Assembly: GCF_030272615.1 (NCBI RefSeq)
Contig: NC_081405.1
Span: 21,676,047-21,740,046, forward strand
From: Cryptomeria japonica
Lineage: Eukaryota; Streptophyta; Pinopsida; Cupressales; Cupressaceae
Reading direction: 5' to 3'
Length of the DNA stretch: 64,000 nucleotides
Below the pieces are notes generated by a model that saw only the letters and a list, made by a program, of their open reading frames with translations, had not been told where the DNA came from and ran no database searches. How positions within the stretch are numbered: the stretch's first letter is position 1; every line of letters starts with the position of its first letter. Below, piece by piece: positions 11,420-24,445 of the stretch. The translations under genes were made by a program, and so were the position numbers.

Positions 11420-14400
11420 TGTGTATGATGAAAATGGAATCAAGTAAACTATAGTGCCCCTCCCTGATTCATCTTGTCTTTATATACATCAGAGGATTAT
11501 ATTGATTTATCTTAGTCTACTTTTTGATGATTTGTTGGTATCATGCTATATACTAACCCTATTTCATGATTAAATAGGATATGAAGATGGATATATATTT
11601 GACGATTTATATCTGTTCATTATTCATGATGGATCATATTGTTTACAGGATTTTAATGACATTATTATTATTACACTAACCCTACTCTATGATTGTGATA
11701 TTTGAATTGATGCTATGATGTTTGTGATTGTCTCCTAGAGTCTTCATGATTGGAGATGATGTCATACCACTCATTGCGAGCATGATAGGACGTTGTGATT
11801 ATCGATCAATTGCTTGATTATTTATGATGTATATATGTTGTATCGTGTTTAGTGGTGGTTGGAGGTTTGCAAGTATCAGACATTGACTCCACCTAGTCTC
11901 ATAGATCTGAGTGTTTCCTATCCCAATGGCAAGTTGTCAGAGATGGCATGAGTTTCCCTCTCATACTCTAGGCTTAGATGATCACCTTGTCAACTGTGTT
12001 GTGGCGCAAGTTGTGTTATCTAGTGTTAGTGTTTCCTTTCATCGGGTTGCTTGAGTAAGTGGGTGTATGATTATTGTCTAATTAATTAATGGGATAATGT
12101 ATTTAATAATGCCTAAATTAATTCATCCCATGGTATGAATATTGGTTATTTATTTGATTATTTTATTAATTGATAATTATTTAGTTTGGAGAGTTGTATT
12201 TAATCAATTGAGATTAATTTAATTAATTTATTATTTAATGATTTATTTATGATTTATTTTTATTGATTTATTTATTGTTTGATTTATTTAATTATTAATT
12301 TATTGTTGAAGATTAATGTATTTGATTTAAAATAGTTGCATTATCTATTTATTTATTTATTATTTGTTTATTATTTAGTTTGGCTATTTAATTATTTATC
12401 ATTGTTTAGTAATTTATTTGTAACTATATTGAACTACATTAATATTATGTGTATAAACAGATATAATATAAAGTTTACCTACCCTTGTGTGTGATTGGTT
12501 ATTTTCGAATTGGTAGGTAAATAATATTAATAAATAATACGTTCCTCAAAACTATATGAGGTAGGTATATTATATTGTTTTAACAAATTTTATAATTGGT
12601 TGAAAAATTTTATAGTTTGAGGTTTGAATTTGTATTTTGTATGGCTTTCTGAGAATGTTGTCAGGTTGATCATCCGACAAAATTCTTGAGTTGGATTTCG
12701 AATTGGATTGAATATTGTTGGAGCTTTGGATTGCTTGTGGATTTTGCTTTTCTTTGTTTTCAACCATTATTGGATTTGTGTTTGCAGGTTAGTTCTTCTT
12801 CTCCTTCGAACTTTGATTTTCAAAAATGCAATATCTTCTTCGTGACTGTGCAAAGATTGCTTGGTGGATGTTGTTTAATTTTTTTTTGGAAAATTGGATT
12901 TTAAAATTGAAGAATTAATTTGAATTGGAAAGAAAATTTGGAATGGGGGATTGCAATTCATTATTTTCAAACTTCTAGAAATCACTTGTCGGGAGTGTCT
13001 TTCTCTGTATTTCTCTATGAATTCTTATGATTCCTCTTCCCTATGTTTGAAAAGATATTGATCTTATTTTTGGGGTTATACATCTCCTTATATTGTACTC
13101 CTTGTGTCTCCCTTGCTACAGAGTTAAGATTTTGTGATTTTGGTCTCCCTATTATTGTCGGGAGCCCTTTTAACTCATTGTGATTGCACATTTTGGGGTA
13201 CATACCCTTTTAGGAGATTTTGAGATTGTATTTGAGCCTTGTGCAGATTTTGTCTTGTCTCTTTGAGGTTTTTGAAGAGTTATTACATCTCCCTTTGATG
13301 CTATGCTTTCTAGGTGTCATTCCGAGAACCGTGGGAGAAAATTTTCTATGCAGTTTTCTATCTGAGTCTATAACTTTATATTTTTTATTTCCCTCTTAAA
13401 TTTTTTAGCTTTCCAGACCTACTGGGTTGAGTTTATGTTATGTTTTTTATCCCTAATCAGTCTTGGGCAAGTGCCTTAACCCCTAATGTCAATTTTGCTT
13501 GAATTTTGGCACTTTTACCCAAAACACCACCAAATTCACCCAAAATGCTACCAAATGTACCCAAAATGATGGGGAAGGAACCCAGCATGCTAGGGTACAT
13601 AACAAAACACCATTCTACATTCTAGGGGCGTTGATCGGTATTACATGAGTGTTGAAATGCTCTGAAGGTGTTAGGAAGGTTAGTTTGAGCTGTGTGAGTG
13701 TCTTTTTGGGTTTTGTGGATTCTCCAGAGGCATGTGTGAGTTGTGTTGAGATTCTATGAGTTTTCCTTGATGTATTTTTATCTTTCATGATTTCTTTTGT
13801 CCTCCGATAAGAGGGTTTTAGCCTTACTATTGAGGTGTTTCATATGCATTGTATTGCTCCAATGAGAGGGAGAATTCTTTGCTGTTGAGGGATGATTATA
13901 TGGCTCTAGTAGGATGTGTTTTTACTCAATTTAGATGATTTATATGAATTTTGTTTCATCCTTATATTATATTTATGCTTGGCTCTTCATTTGCATTCTT
14001 TCAGTGAAGGTTCTTACCATGTGTATGGTCATATGTAATCCGTTATTTTTAGTTTGTTCTTAGTATGTTGTGACTATTTTTTATATCATTTATGAGGCTT
14101 CATGATGCTTTTATGATGTATTTTGGATGTATGTTTTACCCTATGGTTATGGTCCATGGTTGGGAGAGTGGGCTCTTGCATGTGTAGGACCTAGGTCATG
14201 AGCAATAGATCTCTAGGAGGGGGTCTAGACCTATGGAACCATATGAATAGTTAATAATTAATTACAAGTTAAAATCATAATAATAAATTAGTGGGTTTAG
14301 GTATTTCAGAATTCATCTAATCGAGATAAATGATTTGTTGTTGGTATGCCCCAATTGGACAGACCCAGGGAGGTGATTTTAGGATCTTAGATTGGGAAGA

Positions 14401-15590
14401 CCGTTGGAGGGGTAAACCGGTCTCCCTTGTCTGGCTCCAAGGTTGAGACGGATTCCACATGAGGTTAGCATGTAATGACACTCTACCCCACATGTGTCCA
14501 TTATCCATATGCCTTGTTTTGTTGATTGTTCCTCTGGAGGTTTGTTGTTGATTTAGCCTTGTAATGTGATGTGGATAATGTATTCATGTTGAATTCCTAT
14601 GATGTCATGTGTATCCCTTGGTTGTAGGTGTCGTTCTAGATCTTGAGTGTGAGTTGGAACCTAATGTCATCTCCTATCATGGAGGTGGTTCCTATTTGGT
14701 TCCACATGGTTGGGTGGTTTTATGCCTTCTTCCATTGGGATTTTCTTCTTTGGTGTTAGCGAGCATGGCTATGAATTCTATGATTATTCTTCATGCAATG
14801 GATGCACAGATGATTCCTATGTATTAAAATTGTAATGTGCATTCATGATGAAATTGTATATGTAAAGTAGGATATGTATTTGTATCAAGTACTCTTGTAA
14901 TGGGATATGATATTGTTGTAAAGACTATGCTATTGTAATGAAGTAACAAGATGTTTACCATATGTTTCATGTTATGGTAATGATTCTTTATGTATGGGAT
15001 TGAGTTCTTATGATAAAATAAAGAATATGATATTATAATTAATGCACTCTTGTTGTATCATGTGAATCTTACCTTGATAATGGCATGATGTACTAATTGG
15101 GAATAAAATAATTCTTTTTACAAGTTATATTCTTGTTTATGTTAATAAAATGAATGAGTATTAAGAATATTTGATTTGGTGCAATAAAAGGAACTTAGGT
15201 TAATGGATTTTTAGGAATGTGCTTTGGTAGATCATAATCTCATATTAGGAAAGGAATGAGCATATCTTAATGGATTGTATGTTATTGTCTTCGTGATATG
15301 GTTAAATTGTTAAGATGTTGCTAGTAAGTAGTGTCATTAAGATACCCTAGGGAGAGATTGAATGGATTCATGAATGAAATGTGTTAGATGTATGTTAGCT
15401 TAAATTTTGCTTATGTTATATGATCTATGTTTATGTTCACGATACTCTAAGCATACTATTAAGATGGTAAATGACCACAATTGATTCATATAAGTTAGAT
15501 GAACTTAGTTACAAGGATGTATTAGTAGATGTTTAAAAAAAAAATTATATCTGTTTGTGGTTAGAATATGATTATTTCTCGAGGGTATTT
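11420..15590. other. Long non-coding stretch, probable decayed LTR of H and unresolved repeat DNA
   Basis: The left end, TGTGTATGATG at 11420, abuts the H primer-binding site and so is probably the start of its LTR. I cannot place the other LTR end. About 12,060-12,560 is very AT-rich, with ATTTATT-type runs. The open frames here are short, without conserved motifs or zinc, protease, RT or integrase signatures. I see no gene. Confidence 0.4.
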
Positions 15591-17339
15591 TGGTGGGCAT
15601 TACATAAACTAAGACCTAATCCCACCTTCATGCACACATTGGAATACGAAAGATCCTAAGGAAGTGATTCACTTTGACTACTTCTTATGAAAGTCAGTCA
15701 AGGAATACTTTTAGGGTTCCTATTCCTTTTCTTCTATGAAAGGGAAGTGAAGTAAATGTAAAGATATGATCGACTGGTCTAGGAGATAAGTAAAAGTGCA
15801 GATATAAACTAAAATATAGAAAAATACAGATTTGAAACTAAGACACAAAGTATAGAATGAGAAATTTAATTCAAATGTGCACTTGTCACCAAAATTTGTG
15901 CCTGATTGAGCAGGACTAGGGCGCTGGGCACCTTGGTCCCTGATACCATGCAAAGCTAAACTTTTGTATTATGGGATCTAAGACCTTGCATTATAAAACT
16001 TCCACAACAAGCAAGAAACCCTAGAGGACCAGGGTACCATGCCTTGGTCCTGGACCAGGGTGCCACACCTTGGTCTAGAAAACTGAGACCTACCTGTGAC
16101 CTTGAGTCTACACCTGTGTGTTATGTCAGTTCTGAAGATCGTGTGTCCATTGGATTTTTGTACCTGCACCTGCAACTCTAAAAATGGTGTTTGGGTGGCT
16201 ATATAGGATTTTTCCTTAGTCAAACCCCTTGTTTTGGTGATTTCCATCTCCATAAATAGTCGATAATATATTGAAAATATGTGTGCAAGAACTTTGTGTG
16301 TATGGAATATCCTAAATGAATAAGAAATGTAAATCTAGAGTTCTATGCTATGCTTGGAGAGTAAACCCTAAATGAGTGTAAATGTAAATGTAAATGATTC
16401 AAATCATAAATGAAATAATGGATCTAAAGCATGAATCTAAATCTGAAAATAAGTGTTATGAAGCTCATACAAAGATATGAAAATAATATGAAACCATACC
16501 AAACCCTAAGGGAGAGGTACAAACCAATCAACAGTCCATGATCTCCTATTATTCTTCAATATCTTCGAAGCTTCAATTGATGATGAAAATGATTTATGTA
16601 GACTTTATAGATGCTTGATTTACTGATTAAAGAATTCACATAAACTGACAATTTCACTTCATAAAAGGTTCCTTCAAAATTGCTAGATGGATCCTTCAAA
16701 TGAGAAAGGAGAGGCTATATGTATGAAACCCTGACTTTGTTTTTTATCATAGGCCAACCTAGAATGATATATTTTCACACCAAGTTGGGTTTAAACATTA
16801 AAATACCACCAAAACATGATCCCAAATTTTGGGGAGAAAAAGTAGGGACCAATGAGAATCACATCGGTCTGACCAACTTTTTTCTAAATTTTTAGGGATT
16901 CAAGGTATTGTGATTATAAGATGATTCCCAGGTGGATGCGACGATTTAAGATGTTTAGATATGCGAAATCAGGCCTTAAAGGTCAAAATAGGACATAATA
17001 AGGGCTTTTGATGATCTAATTAATTGAAATAATAAAATAAAAGGGGCACACCTAGAATTAAGGGCCCAATTTTGTGATGTGTAGAGGGATGAAGGGGACT
17101 TTAGATTTAATTAAATTAATTAATAAAATGTTTAAAGAGAAATTAAAATGCAAGATGCAACACACTAAGGTGGGTGCTAACCTAAGCATGAAACTATACC
17201 ACCCAATTAAGGATGTACAATTTACAATGCTACAAACCCATCGTACTAATACGGATAGGGTTTATTATCGAACAACGACCTAACATCAGGAAGGGTAATC
17301 CGATTATCTTTTAGCAATCACCGCATTATGCTTAAGTAG
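15591..17339. repeat. Decayed D-like LTR sequence, probably 3' LTR of remnant E
   Basis: Between about 15,900 and 16,080 the phrases 'gactagggcgctgggcacc', 'ccttggtcctggaccaggg' and 'ccttggtct' match the minisatellite in the D LTRs (48345-48405 and 54950-55040). The phrase 'ttagtcaaacccctt' near 16,215 resembles 26,610-26,630, right of F, suggesting paired LTRs of E. Boundaries are not resolved. There is no coding signal beyond short spurious frames. Confidence 0.4.
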
Positions 17340-18227
17340 GAGTCATTCAATTTAGTGAAAACTATATTCTTTTGTGATCCCTATGTAGCAACCATCAAAG
17401 GAACAACTACAACATTAGCTACAACTTTTTTCTTTCTAGACCCTTCTGTGGATGTGCTTGTGAAAGACCCACTGTGAGGGTTTAAAGAGAATCTCCAAAC
17501 TGCATCATGGTGTTTTGGTAGTTTGTGAGTTTGGTCCAACACATATTGGAAAAGTTTTGATAATAATGAAGAGACAAATCCCTCAATGGCGACTGCAAGT
17601 TTCCAATGAACATCCTTTATGAAAATTGCTATCTAGCAAGACAAAGGGGATCCTAGTAGATATTGATTGATATCTTGAGGTAAATTCTATGATTTGCTCA
17701 TTGGGTTTTTTCTTATAGTGAACAAGGTCAGTGATAGTGACCCTACTACACTTGTTAGCCTAAAATCGCTTAAGAAATATATCCATAAGTTAGTCAAAGG
17801 TACAAATGGAATGATCTAGCAAGGAGCTATACCCTTCTAACATAGTTCCCTTAAGGGACTATGAGAATAGTTTAAGAAACACAAAGTATAGGCTATGGTA
17901 ATCACTACACATGGTCATGAAAGAGACAATATGCACATTAGGGTCCCCATCACCATTGAACTTGTTGAACTTCAATGATTCAACTGCAGGAGGAAAGATG
18001 GTATTTGAGATAGTGATGTCAAGGGTAATCTTCTTATAGTATGCAGGCATAGAAGATTGACTAGAAGTAGAGGCTAGGTTTGTAAGATGCAATTGTAACT
18101 ACCCCATGTTTTGTAAGATAATATTCAAGACATGATTAGAAGGTGGAGGAGGCGTAGGTGTGCGAGATGCACCACCACCTCCACCAACACCTCCAAGAGA
18201 ACCAGTGCCACCAATAGATGTAGTACT
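17340..18227 (-). pseudogene. Gag of remnant E, C-terminal part
   Basis: On the minus strand a glycine-rich stretch (SLGGVGGGGG) and proline run lead into a Retrotrans_gag domain: LKFNKFNGDGDPNVHI, then MTMCSDYHSL and a KLFS/SLKGT block near 17,850, and later VTITDLVHYKKKPNEQ. The G-D-G-D-P block matches the Y-x-GKGDP block of gag in D. Stops include TAG at 18099-18101, in a Q-N-M-G-stop-L-Q context. Gag forms the particle that packages element RNA. This piece is separated from its N-terminal part (25375-25580 and beyond) by F. Excising F plus one TSD removes 7,152 bases, a multiple of three, and joins the two parts in frame. Confidence 0.75.
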
Positions 18228-19153
18228 TGTTGGAAATTGACACTCATCTAGTTTAGTTGTGTTGTCATTGATGGCAACACATATCATTTTGGGTTGGACA
18301 CTTAACCGGTACTCATTGGTATTCATGATTCAGCAACCAACATTTAGGGAAACTGACAAACTAGGAACTGGTACATGAGGCCGACATAGGAGATTAATCC
18401 AGCAGATCTACACAGTATCAATCAGCAGCATCGGTCATGAAGTTTAATGTATTTATTTTTGTTTAGGTCGACATGTAAATAAATTGTCATATCATTGTAA
18501 GCTGACATAAGGCATTTATGTTTATGTTTGGGAAGGGTATATAAGTCAGTCCGCTTAGGATATTTTGGATATGATGATATGAGGAGACTAAGAGATATAC
18601 ATATGATGTGAGATGTTATGCAAACAATATTGATCGACTGTATGCAAATATAATATTCTGTGGTCGATCTTGGTTATTGGTTTTAAGGTTTGGGATGCAG
18701 AGCAAGTTACTTGTAAAGGAGGACATAGTGGAAATTGGTACAGTTAGTTCTTGAATCAGAACTCATCCAGCATAGAAGATGCATTCTTTGAGTTCAAAAT
18801 TTTGTATGTAAACCAATATTTGGTGCTTGTAGTTAGTGAGGCTCCTTTTGTTTTGAGCAGTTTTCTCTAGGCTCTTGGCCTTCCTACATGTGCAGGCCCC
18901 TATTGTAATATTTATTCATTTGGACAGTGGATAGATATTGTGGGTCACCAAGGCCATTGTGGTTTTTCCTCTTTGAGGTTTTCCACCTATAAATCTCTAT
19001 GTTATGGTGTATATTCTTGTGGTGGCATTATTTATACTTGTTATATTCTTTTATGGTTACCTGTTATCGAAACACTTTGTTAATAAGGTTAAAATTTATC
19101 TTACTAGTAGAACATTGATTCACCCCCCCTCTCAGTGTTCTTGGATTCCAACA
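18228..19153 (+). repeat. 5' LTR of element F
   Basis: It runs 926 bp from TGTTGGAAATTG to TTCCAACA. It carries a TATA box at 18538-18544 and the C-tract TGATTCACCCCCCCTCTCA at 19117-19135. The 3' copy is 929 bp. Confidence 0.95.
18538..18544 (+). promoter_or_regulatory. TATA box in 5' LTR of F
   Basis: TATATAA occurs about 310 bases into the LTR. The 3' LTR has TATTTAA at the matching place, a one-base change. Confidence 0.5.
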
Positions 19154-19155
19154 AT

Positions 19156-19167
19156 TGGTATCAGAGC
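19156..19167 (+). promoter_or_regulatory. Primer-binding site (initiator tRNA-Met), element F
   Basis: TGGTATCAGAGC follows the LTR after two bases. Confidence 0.92.
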
Positions 19168-19221
19168 CCGGTGCCTTGGAGTAAGACTAACAACTTAAGG
19201 AAGATCCTGAATCCAGAATCC

Positions 19222-20443
19222 ATGGAGATGAGTATGGAGAAACAACTTGAAGTAGCTCTTGAAGACTATGATGTTGAAAGGATGAAAAAATTGAAAACAC
19301 AAGATGAGTTGAAATATGAAAAAGGAATTCATTCTTATCCTACAGGAGAGGCTATCATCTACTCAAGCTAGAAGAAAGGAACTTTTACAAATTCAAGATG
19401 ATGAAGAGAAGAATGCCCTTAAAGAAAAATGTCAGAAGCTGACTCAGGAGAATATTGTCATGAATAATGAAATACAAGACCTAACTATGAGGATGTCCAA
19501 GGATATTGAAGAGCAAAAAAAGAATGAAGAAAATCTTGGTAGATCTCTGAAAGATAGATCTGAGGAATGCATTAGGTTGGCACATGAGAATGATATGTTG
19601 AGAACTGAACTGGTACAATCCCAGAATAGTGAGATGGAGTTGGAAAGATTGATAATAGTCCTAAGAGGATATTTGGATATTGTAAATGAATATAGAGACA
19701 AGTTCAAGGATAGTTCTGCAATGCTTGATGAACTACTGAAGGATCAAAGGCGGAAGGGAGATACTAGAGGTCTTGGATTTGAGAAAGGAGAAAACTCTGG
19801 TACTGCAAATGAAGTTGAAACAATCGGTCAGAAGGAGAATCCGCCCATCAACTAGAAATCACTGGTAAGGCAACCCAATGCACATAAATTCAATGGTATA
19901 TGTTTTGTTTGCAATAAAATTGGTCATATAAAAAGACATTGTAGAAATAGAGAAAATTAGGATAATAATGCAGTTCCTGGTAAGTGTTCAAATTATAAGA
20001 AGTATGGTAATATGATAGAAGATTGTAGAGTGAATGTGAGATGTCATGCATGTGGAAAGTCTGGACATATGGCTAATCAATGTAGGTCAAGGAATGATCA
20101 AGGATGTAGTAAGGCAATTCAAAAAAAATAATGTCACTTGCTATGTTTTGTTTGCAATAAAATTGGTCATATGGAAAGACATTGTAGAAACAAAGAAAAT
20201 CAGGATAATAATGCAGTTCCTGGTAAGTGTTCAAATTATAAGAAGTATGGTCATAGGATAGAAGATTTTAGAGTGAATGTGAGATGTCATGCACATGGAA
20301 AGTTTGGACATATGGCTAATCAATGCAGGTCAAGGAATGATCAAGGATACAGTAATGCAATTCAAAAAAATAATGTCACTTGCTATGCATGCAACAAAAT
20401 AGGACATATTGCTAATTCTACAGAAGCAAGAATAATCTGGTAG
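19222..20443 (+). pseudogene. Coiled-coil plus multiple zinc-knuckle gag fragment of F
   Basis: ATG at 19222 opens a charged heptad-rich region (LKEKCQKLTQEN, NEIQDLTMRM, ENDMLRTELVQSQ) that resembles the C-terminal coiled coil of copia gag, with the usual DELLKDQRRKG and GLGF end. The N-terminal capsid part of gag is absent. There is a frameshift near 19,322 and a stop at 19853. Then come CCHC knuckles: CFVCNKIGHIKRHC, CHACGKSGHMANQC, CFVCNKIGHMERHC, then CHAHGKFGHMANQC with the second Cys lost, and CYACNKIGHIANS with the last Cys lost. The knuckle block is a 243-bp tandem duplication (about 19,901-20,143 and 20,144-20,386). Zinc knuckles bind nucleic acid, so a packaging role is likely. Confidence 0.75.
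19901..20386 (+). repeat. 243-bp tandem duplication of zinc-knuckle block
   Basis: Two copies of 243 bp (81 codons) are followed by a partial third beginning near 20,380. The first copy has TAG at 19958-19960 where the second has CAG at 20201-20203. It also has one extra A in the A-run near 20,121. Confidence 0.85.
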
Positions 20444-20986
20444 GAAATGATGAAAAAGGAAAATAGAAAGTTGATTATATCCGAAAGGAGCATGAGAGGA
20501 AATGGGTTACGAAATATAAAGATCAACCGATAGAGACAATCAACCCGGTTACTCAATCGGCAAAGCAGACTGTTCCTGCACCAGCAAAGGACTCATCTGG
20601 TAACTAAGGCATTAGCCTTAGGGGGAGGAAAATTAATGATAGATCTTGCATTACCCCTGGTAGTGGTCTAAAAGATTATTTCAGATCTTGGAGAAGTTAG
20701 TCTGAAGATTTCCCGACACTGAGGTCATGGATTTTGAATCCAGTATGATAGACCAACACACATTTACGTCAATGAGAAATTAGTTTTTTCGCAAAACAAA
20801 AGAGAAATGTTAGTTTATTTCTGATCACACAGCATTCAGAGCAAAGAAGAGAGAGTTCAAGGTGATTTAAGGTGATCAAAAACATTTTCAAGCGAATTCC
20901 AATGCATTTGGTGTGGATTTTCAAGAAATTTCACCAGCGAAGGTTGTGAGGTATTTTATTAGTTTCTGGACTATCTTTTATTTGTA
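20444..20986 (+). other. Spacer between the two coding parts of F
   Basis: No convincing ORF. It contains the purine-rich phrase 'ttagggggaggaaaa' (20,609-20,623), which looks like an internal polypurine tract, and leads into the ATG at 20987. Confidence 0.4.
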
Positions 20987-23900
20987 ATGGCTTTTGGATC
21001 AACTCCCACTCTAGTAGGTGTGGCTACCCCTGTTGTTGTTGACATCAAGGATTGTCCATGCCCGATTTTCATGCAATGCCCTCAGATTGCAAAGGTTGAT
21101 GATTTAGTCGGTGCATTTTCTAGGGTTCCAGATGAAGTTGTATATGTTGAATATGTTCATGCATATATCTACTGCACTCTGGAGGATTTAGGTTTAGCTG
21201 AGAACAAAACAATGTACATGACCAATCTGTTGGATAGAAGGGGATTAGAAAAAATTGGAATTTAAAATTTTGAAGGATTAGGGTTTCACAAACATTTTGG
21301 AGATGCCAGAATTTGAAGATGAAATGATCTGGTATGCACTAAGCCATGTTCAAAGAGAATTCATATCGTTGGACTGATCCTACAAAATCACCAAGGAGTC
21401 TATTTGTGAAATCACCAGTTTACCCCAAATTGGTCGGACTCCCAAAAGGAAGAAAATACCTAGCAATGAGGTTGATAAGTTAACTGGTGCAACTTATGAC
21501 AACCGGTCAACGAGGATAAGCACTATCAGAGACAAAGTTGTTCAATTTGAAAGCATGATCATTGGTTACAAGATAACCCAATCAAATCGATTGAATGTTG
21601 TTTCTAGTTCATGCATTTACTGTGATCATGAGATGGTCAAAGGAAATGATAGGTATGATCTTTGTCAATAGATGTGTGAAGAGATTATTTTAAACCTAGG
21701 GAAGATTAAGGGTAAAAAGAAAGGTGTTTTCCAATATGGCAATCTTGTTGTTTGCTTGATGCTTTTCTTTTTGAATGAGTTACGAGGATCCGGTAAAACT
21801 CAATGGGCATTTATTATGCTAGTAGGAAAGAAAATAAATTAATGCTATAAGAGGTTTAGGATAGGACAAGGAGAGAGACTCCATTCTATGTGGTTATTTC
21901 AAATCATTTCAGAAGGCGATGAAGAAAAGAGAGAGAGTGTCGAAACATATTGTTGATAAGTACTCTACTGAAATATGATTTATGGTTAATAAGGATGAAA
22001 CATTAATGGAAGAAGTGCAACCATGGAAGATTTGGATCAATGAGATGGGTTATGAGGTTAATGTTGAGATCTTGGACTTATATGCCAAGACTCTGATTGA
22101 TGCCTCAGTTGATGAAACTGAGAAAACCATTGGGACAACAAAGTAGAAGGAATCCAAAGTTTAGATAGGTTTCAGTCAAAAGAAAAGGGAAGGAAAAATC
22201 AAGAAGGTTGGGGAAGTTGTGGAGAAGATGTCCTTTGAAATCAAGAAGATCATTGGATTGGCAGAAGGGTCATCTCCGGCAACAGTTCAGACTCCACCGG
22301 TAGCAACAACCGGAAAGGGTATACTGAAGAGGAAGAAACTAGAAACTTATATTGCCTCTGTTGAATCCAGTTTTGATACTGATGTTGTACCCCCAAATAT
22401 TCCCCAAACATATATCAGGCTACAAAGGAAGAAGCATGTGGAAGGAAATGTACAAAAAGTGAAGGTCACTCCTCCGGCAGCCCCTGAGAAAATTTTGAAG
22501 AAGAAGAAACCAATAGAGAAGAGGAAACCGGTTAAAGAATCTACTTATACTCTTGGCAAGAAGAAGAAATCTGAATTAGATATAGATCTTGAATCTGGTA
22601 AGAGTATTGAGATCACTCTTCCTCTCTCAGTTGTTGAATTGATAGATCAAATAACTAAAGATGGATTTTTGAGTAATTTCCAACATTATTATGAATGTAT
22701 GGATGATAAGAATCAAATGGAGATTGAGGAAGTAGTTTTGTTATATTTAGATATATATAAGAAAGTATTACTTGAGATTGAAAATCAAATACCAGGAGAC
22801 TTGTACAATAAGCTAGATGCTAGGAGATTATCTACAGTTGAAGAAGATAAAAATATAAAGTTGCAAGAATTATTAACTATCTGTGGTGCAATAGCTAATG
22901 AGGAGTTACAACAGTGCCTTGAATATGTGAATAGAATAATTTTTTAGAGTAGACACTAGCATGTGAGTCTCATGGTAGGTAGAGTAAATGAAATAGTTAA
23001 GGAGACCCATTAGGCATGGGTAAAATTCTTTGTAGACAAACCAAATTTCTTTACTGTACCAATATTTTTGCCTATTTGGTAATGAAGACATATCTGTTGA
23101 TGGTAAGGGAAAAGGTATATTGGGTATGGATTCATTGATTTTGGGACAAAAACTAACAAAGGATATTCCTCTGGCAGTATCACCTGTACATAATGTAGAG
23201 AAACCGGTAGATATCTTTGATGTTGTGCATGATAAGTAGGATACACCAAAAAAAAACATTCTGGATGTAGAGGTTATTGATATGGATACAAATAATAAAT
23301 AGGTTGAGGATCTTTAACCTTTGGCAACAATTGTACATACTGAAGAGGTTAAGGTTGAGATGGTTATGCACCAAGTGGTGAAGCCACTAGTGCTAGTCAG
23401 CAGGTTGGAGAGTCTAGTCGTTCATTGTTGAAACTTGGCTCATCCGGTCAAGTTCATTTTGGGTAGAAGAACATTGAGCAGCTGAGAAGTTTTGAATTAA
23501 TGTTTGTTGCAGCTCAAAAGTTGAGGAAGGAAGGATTAGAAGACAAGCAGTTCATTGAGCAGGCCATTTTGATTTTGCAATAGCTAGCCCCTCTGGTAAG
23601 ATTAAGAGTTTGACTGAACATATTGCTAACGAGTTTCAAACTCTTCAACATATATCAAACCAACAATTGATAGAGAGATATAATGCAACTAGGAAGGTCA
23701 CCTGTGACAATACACTCATGTCAGACAAGGTCAAGATGACACAGAAACTTACAAAGATTGACGAGGCTCTTAATTAGTGCAGTTGTATATATAGGTCTTG
23801 TACTAACACCGACAAACTTACAACTGACTTGGAGGTGAAAAAAAAAAGCGACAAAGGCCCAGTTGGAACATCTGGTTAACAATTTTGATGGTACTTAGTC

Positions 23901-24216
23901 ATTGACCAATGCCATTGATGGTCAAATTTTGGTTACAAAATCTGAGATATCAGCCTTGGAGAAACATATAGACAGATTAATCCAGCAAGCTAGGGAATTG
24001 AGAGGATTAGTATGTCCCCAATTGAACACTTTATTACTCCATAAGAGGGAAAGTTTAGAATTGATTAATAAACCCACACCAATATATCTAACAGAAGAAG
24101 AACTACATTCAGACATTCTTAATGGGTTTGTAACTATTTTGGGAACCTTGAAAAATTGGTTGGGATACTTAAGATTTTTTAAGGGTGCTTACCCAGATAT
24201 ATTCAAGTACATCTAG
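20987..24216 (+). pseudogene. Long second ORF of element F, function unknown
   Basis: I do not recognise this protein. It starts MAFGSTPTLVGVATP at 20987 and runs in pieces over about 3.2 kb. The first part (20987-21265) continues after a frame change near 21,265 with EFEDEMIWYALSHVQREFISLD, a KITKESICEITSLPQIGRTP block and a Cys/His cluster (SSCIYCDHEM). A lysine-rich middle (22219-22947) has several KKKK runs typical of nuclear localisation. The 3' part (23902-24216) is helical and leucine-rich. Stops occur at several Gln or Arg-like positions. The middle vaguely resembles domains carried by large plant retrotransposon derivatives, but I cannot name one. It is not a copia pol. Confidence 0.5.
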
Positions 24217-24433
24217 ATCCAGTAAACACATTTTGATTTAATTCTTTCATTCTTTTGCCTCGCCTTTGTCATTGATGCGAAAGGGGGAATGGTTGTTGTA
24301 AAAAATGTCAAGGGACATAAGAAGTAATTTACATCTCTGGGGGAGCAAGGTCAGTTTTGGTCATCAATTTTTGGGAGCAACTGGGACAACACTTCAATGA
24401 TTCATTTTTTACATGAGTGTTGCCATCAATGCC

Positions 24434-24445
24434 AAAGGGAGAGAT
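24434..24445 (+). promoter_or_regulatory. Polypurine tract of element F
   Basis: AAAGGGAGAGAT directly precedes the 3' LTR start TGTTGG at 24446. Confidence 0.8.

Noticed and set aside
14609-14827. 72-residue ORF with a hydrophobic segment in the non-coding stretch
   Set aside because: No motif, no homologous copy in the window and surrounded by decayed repeats.
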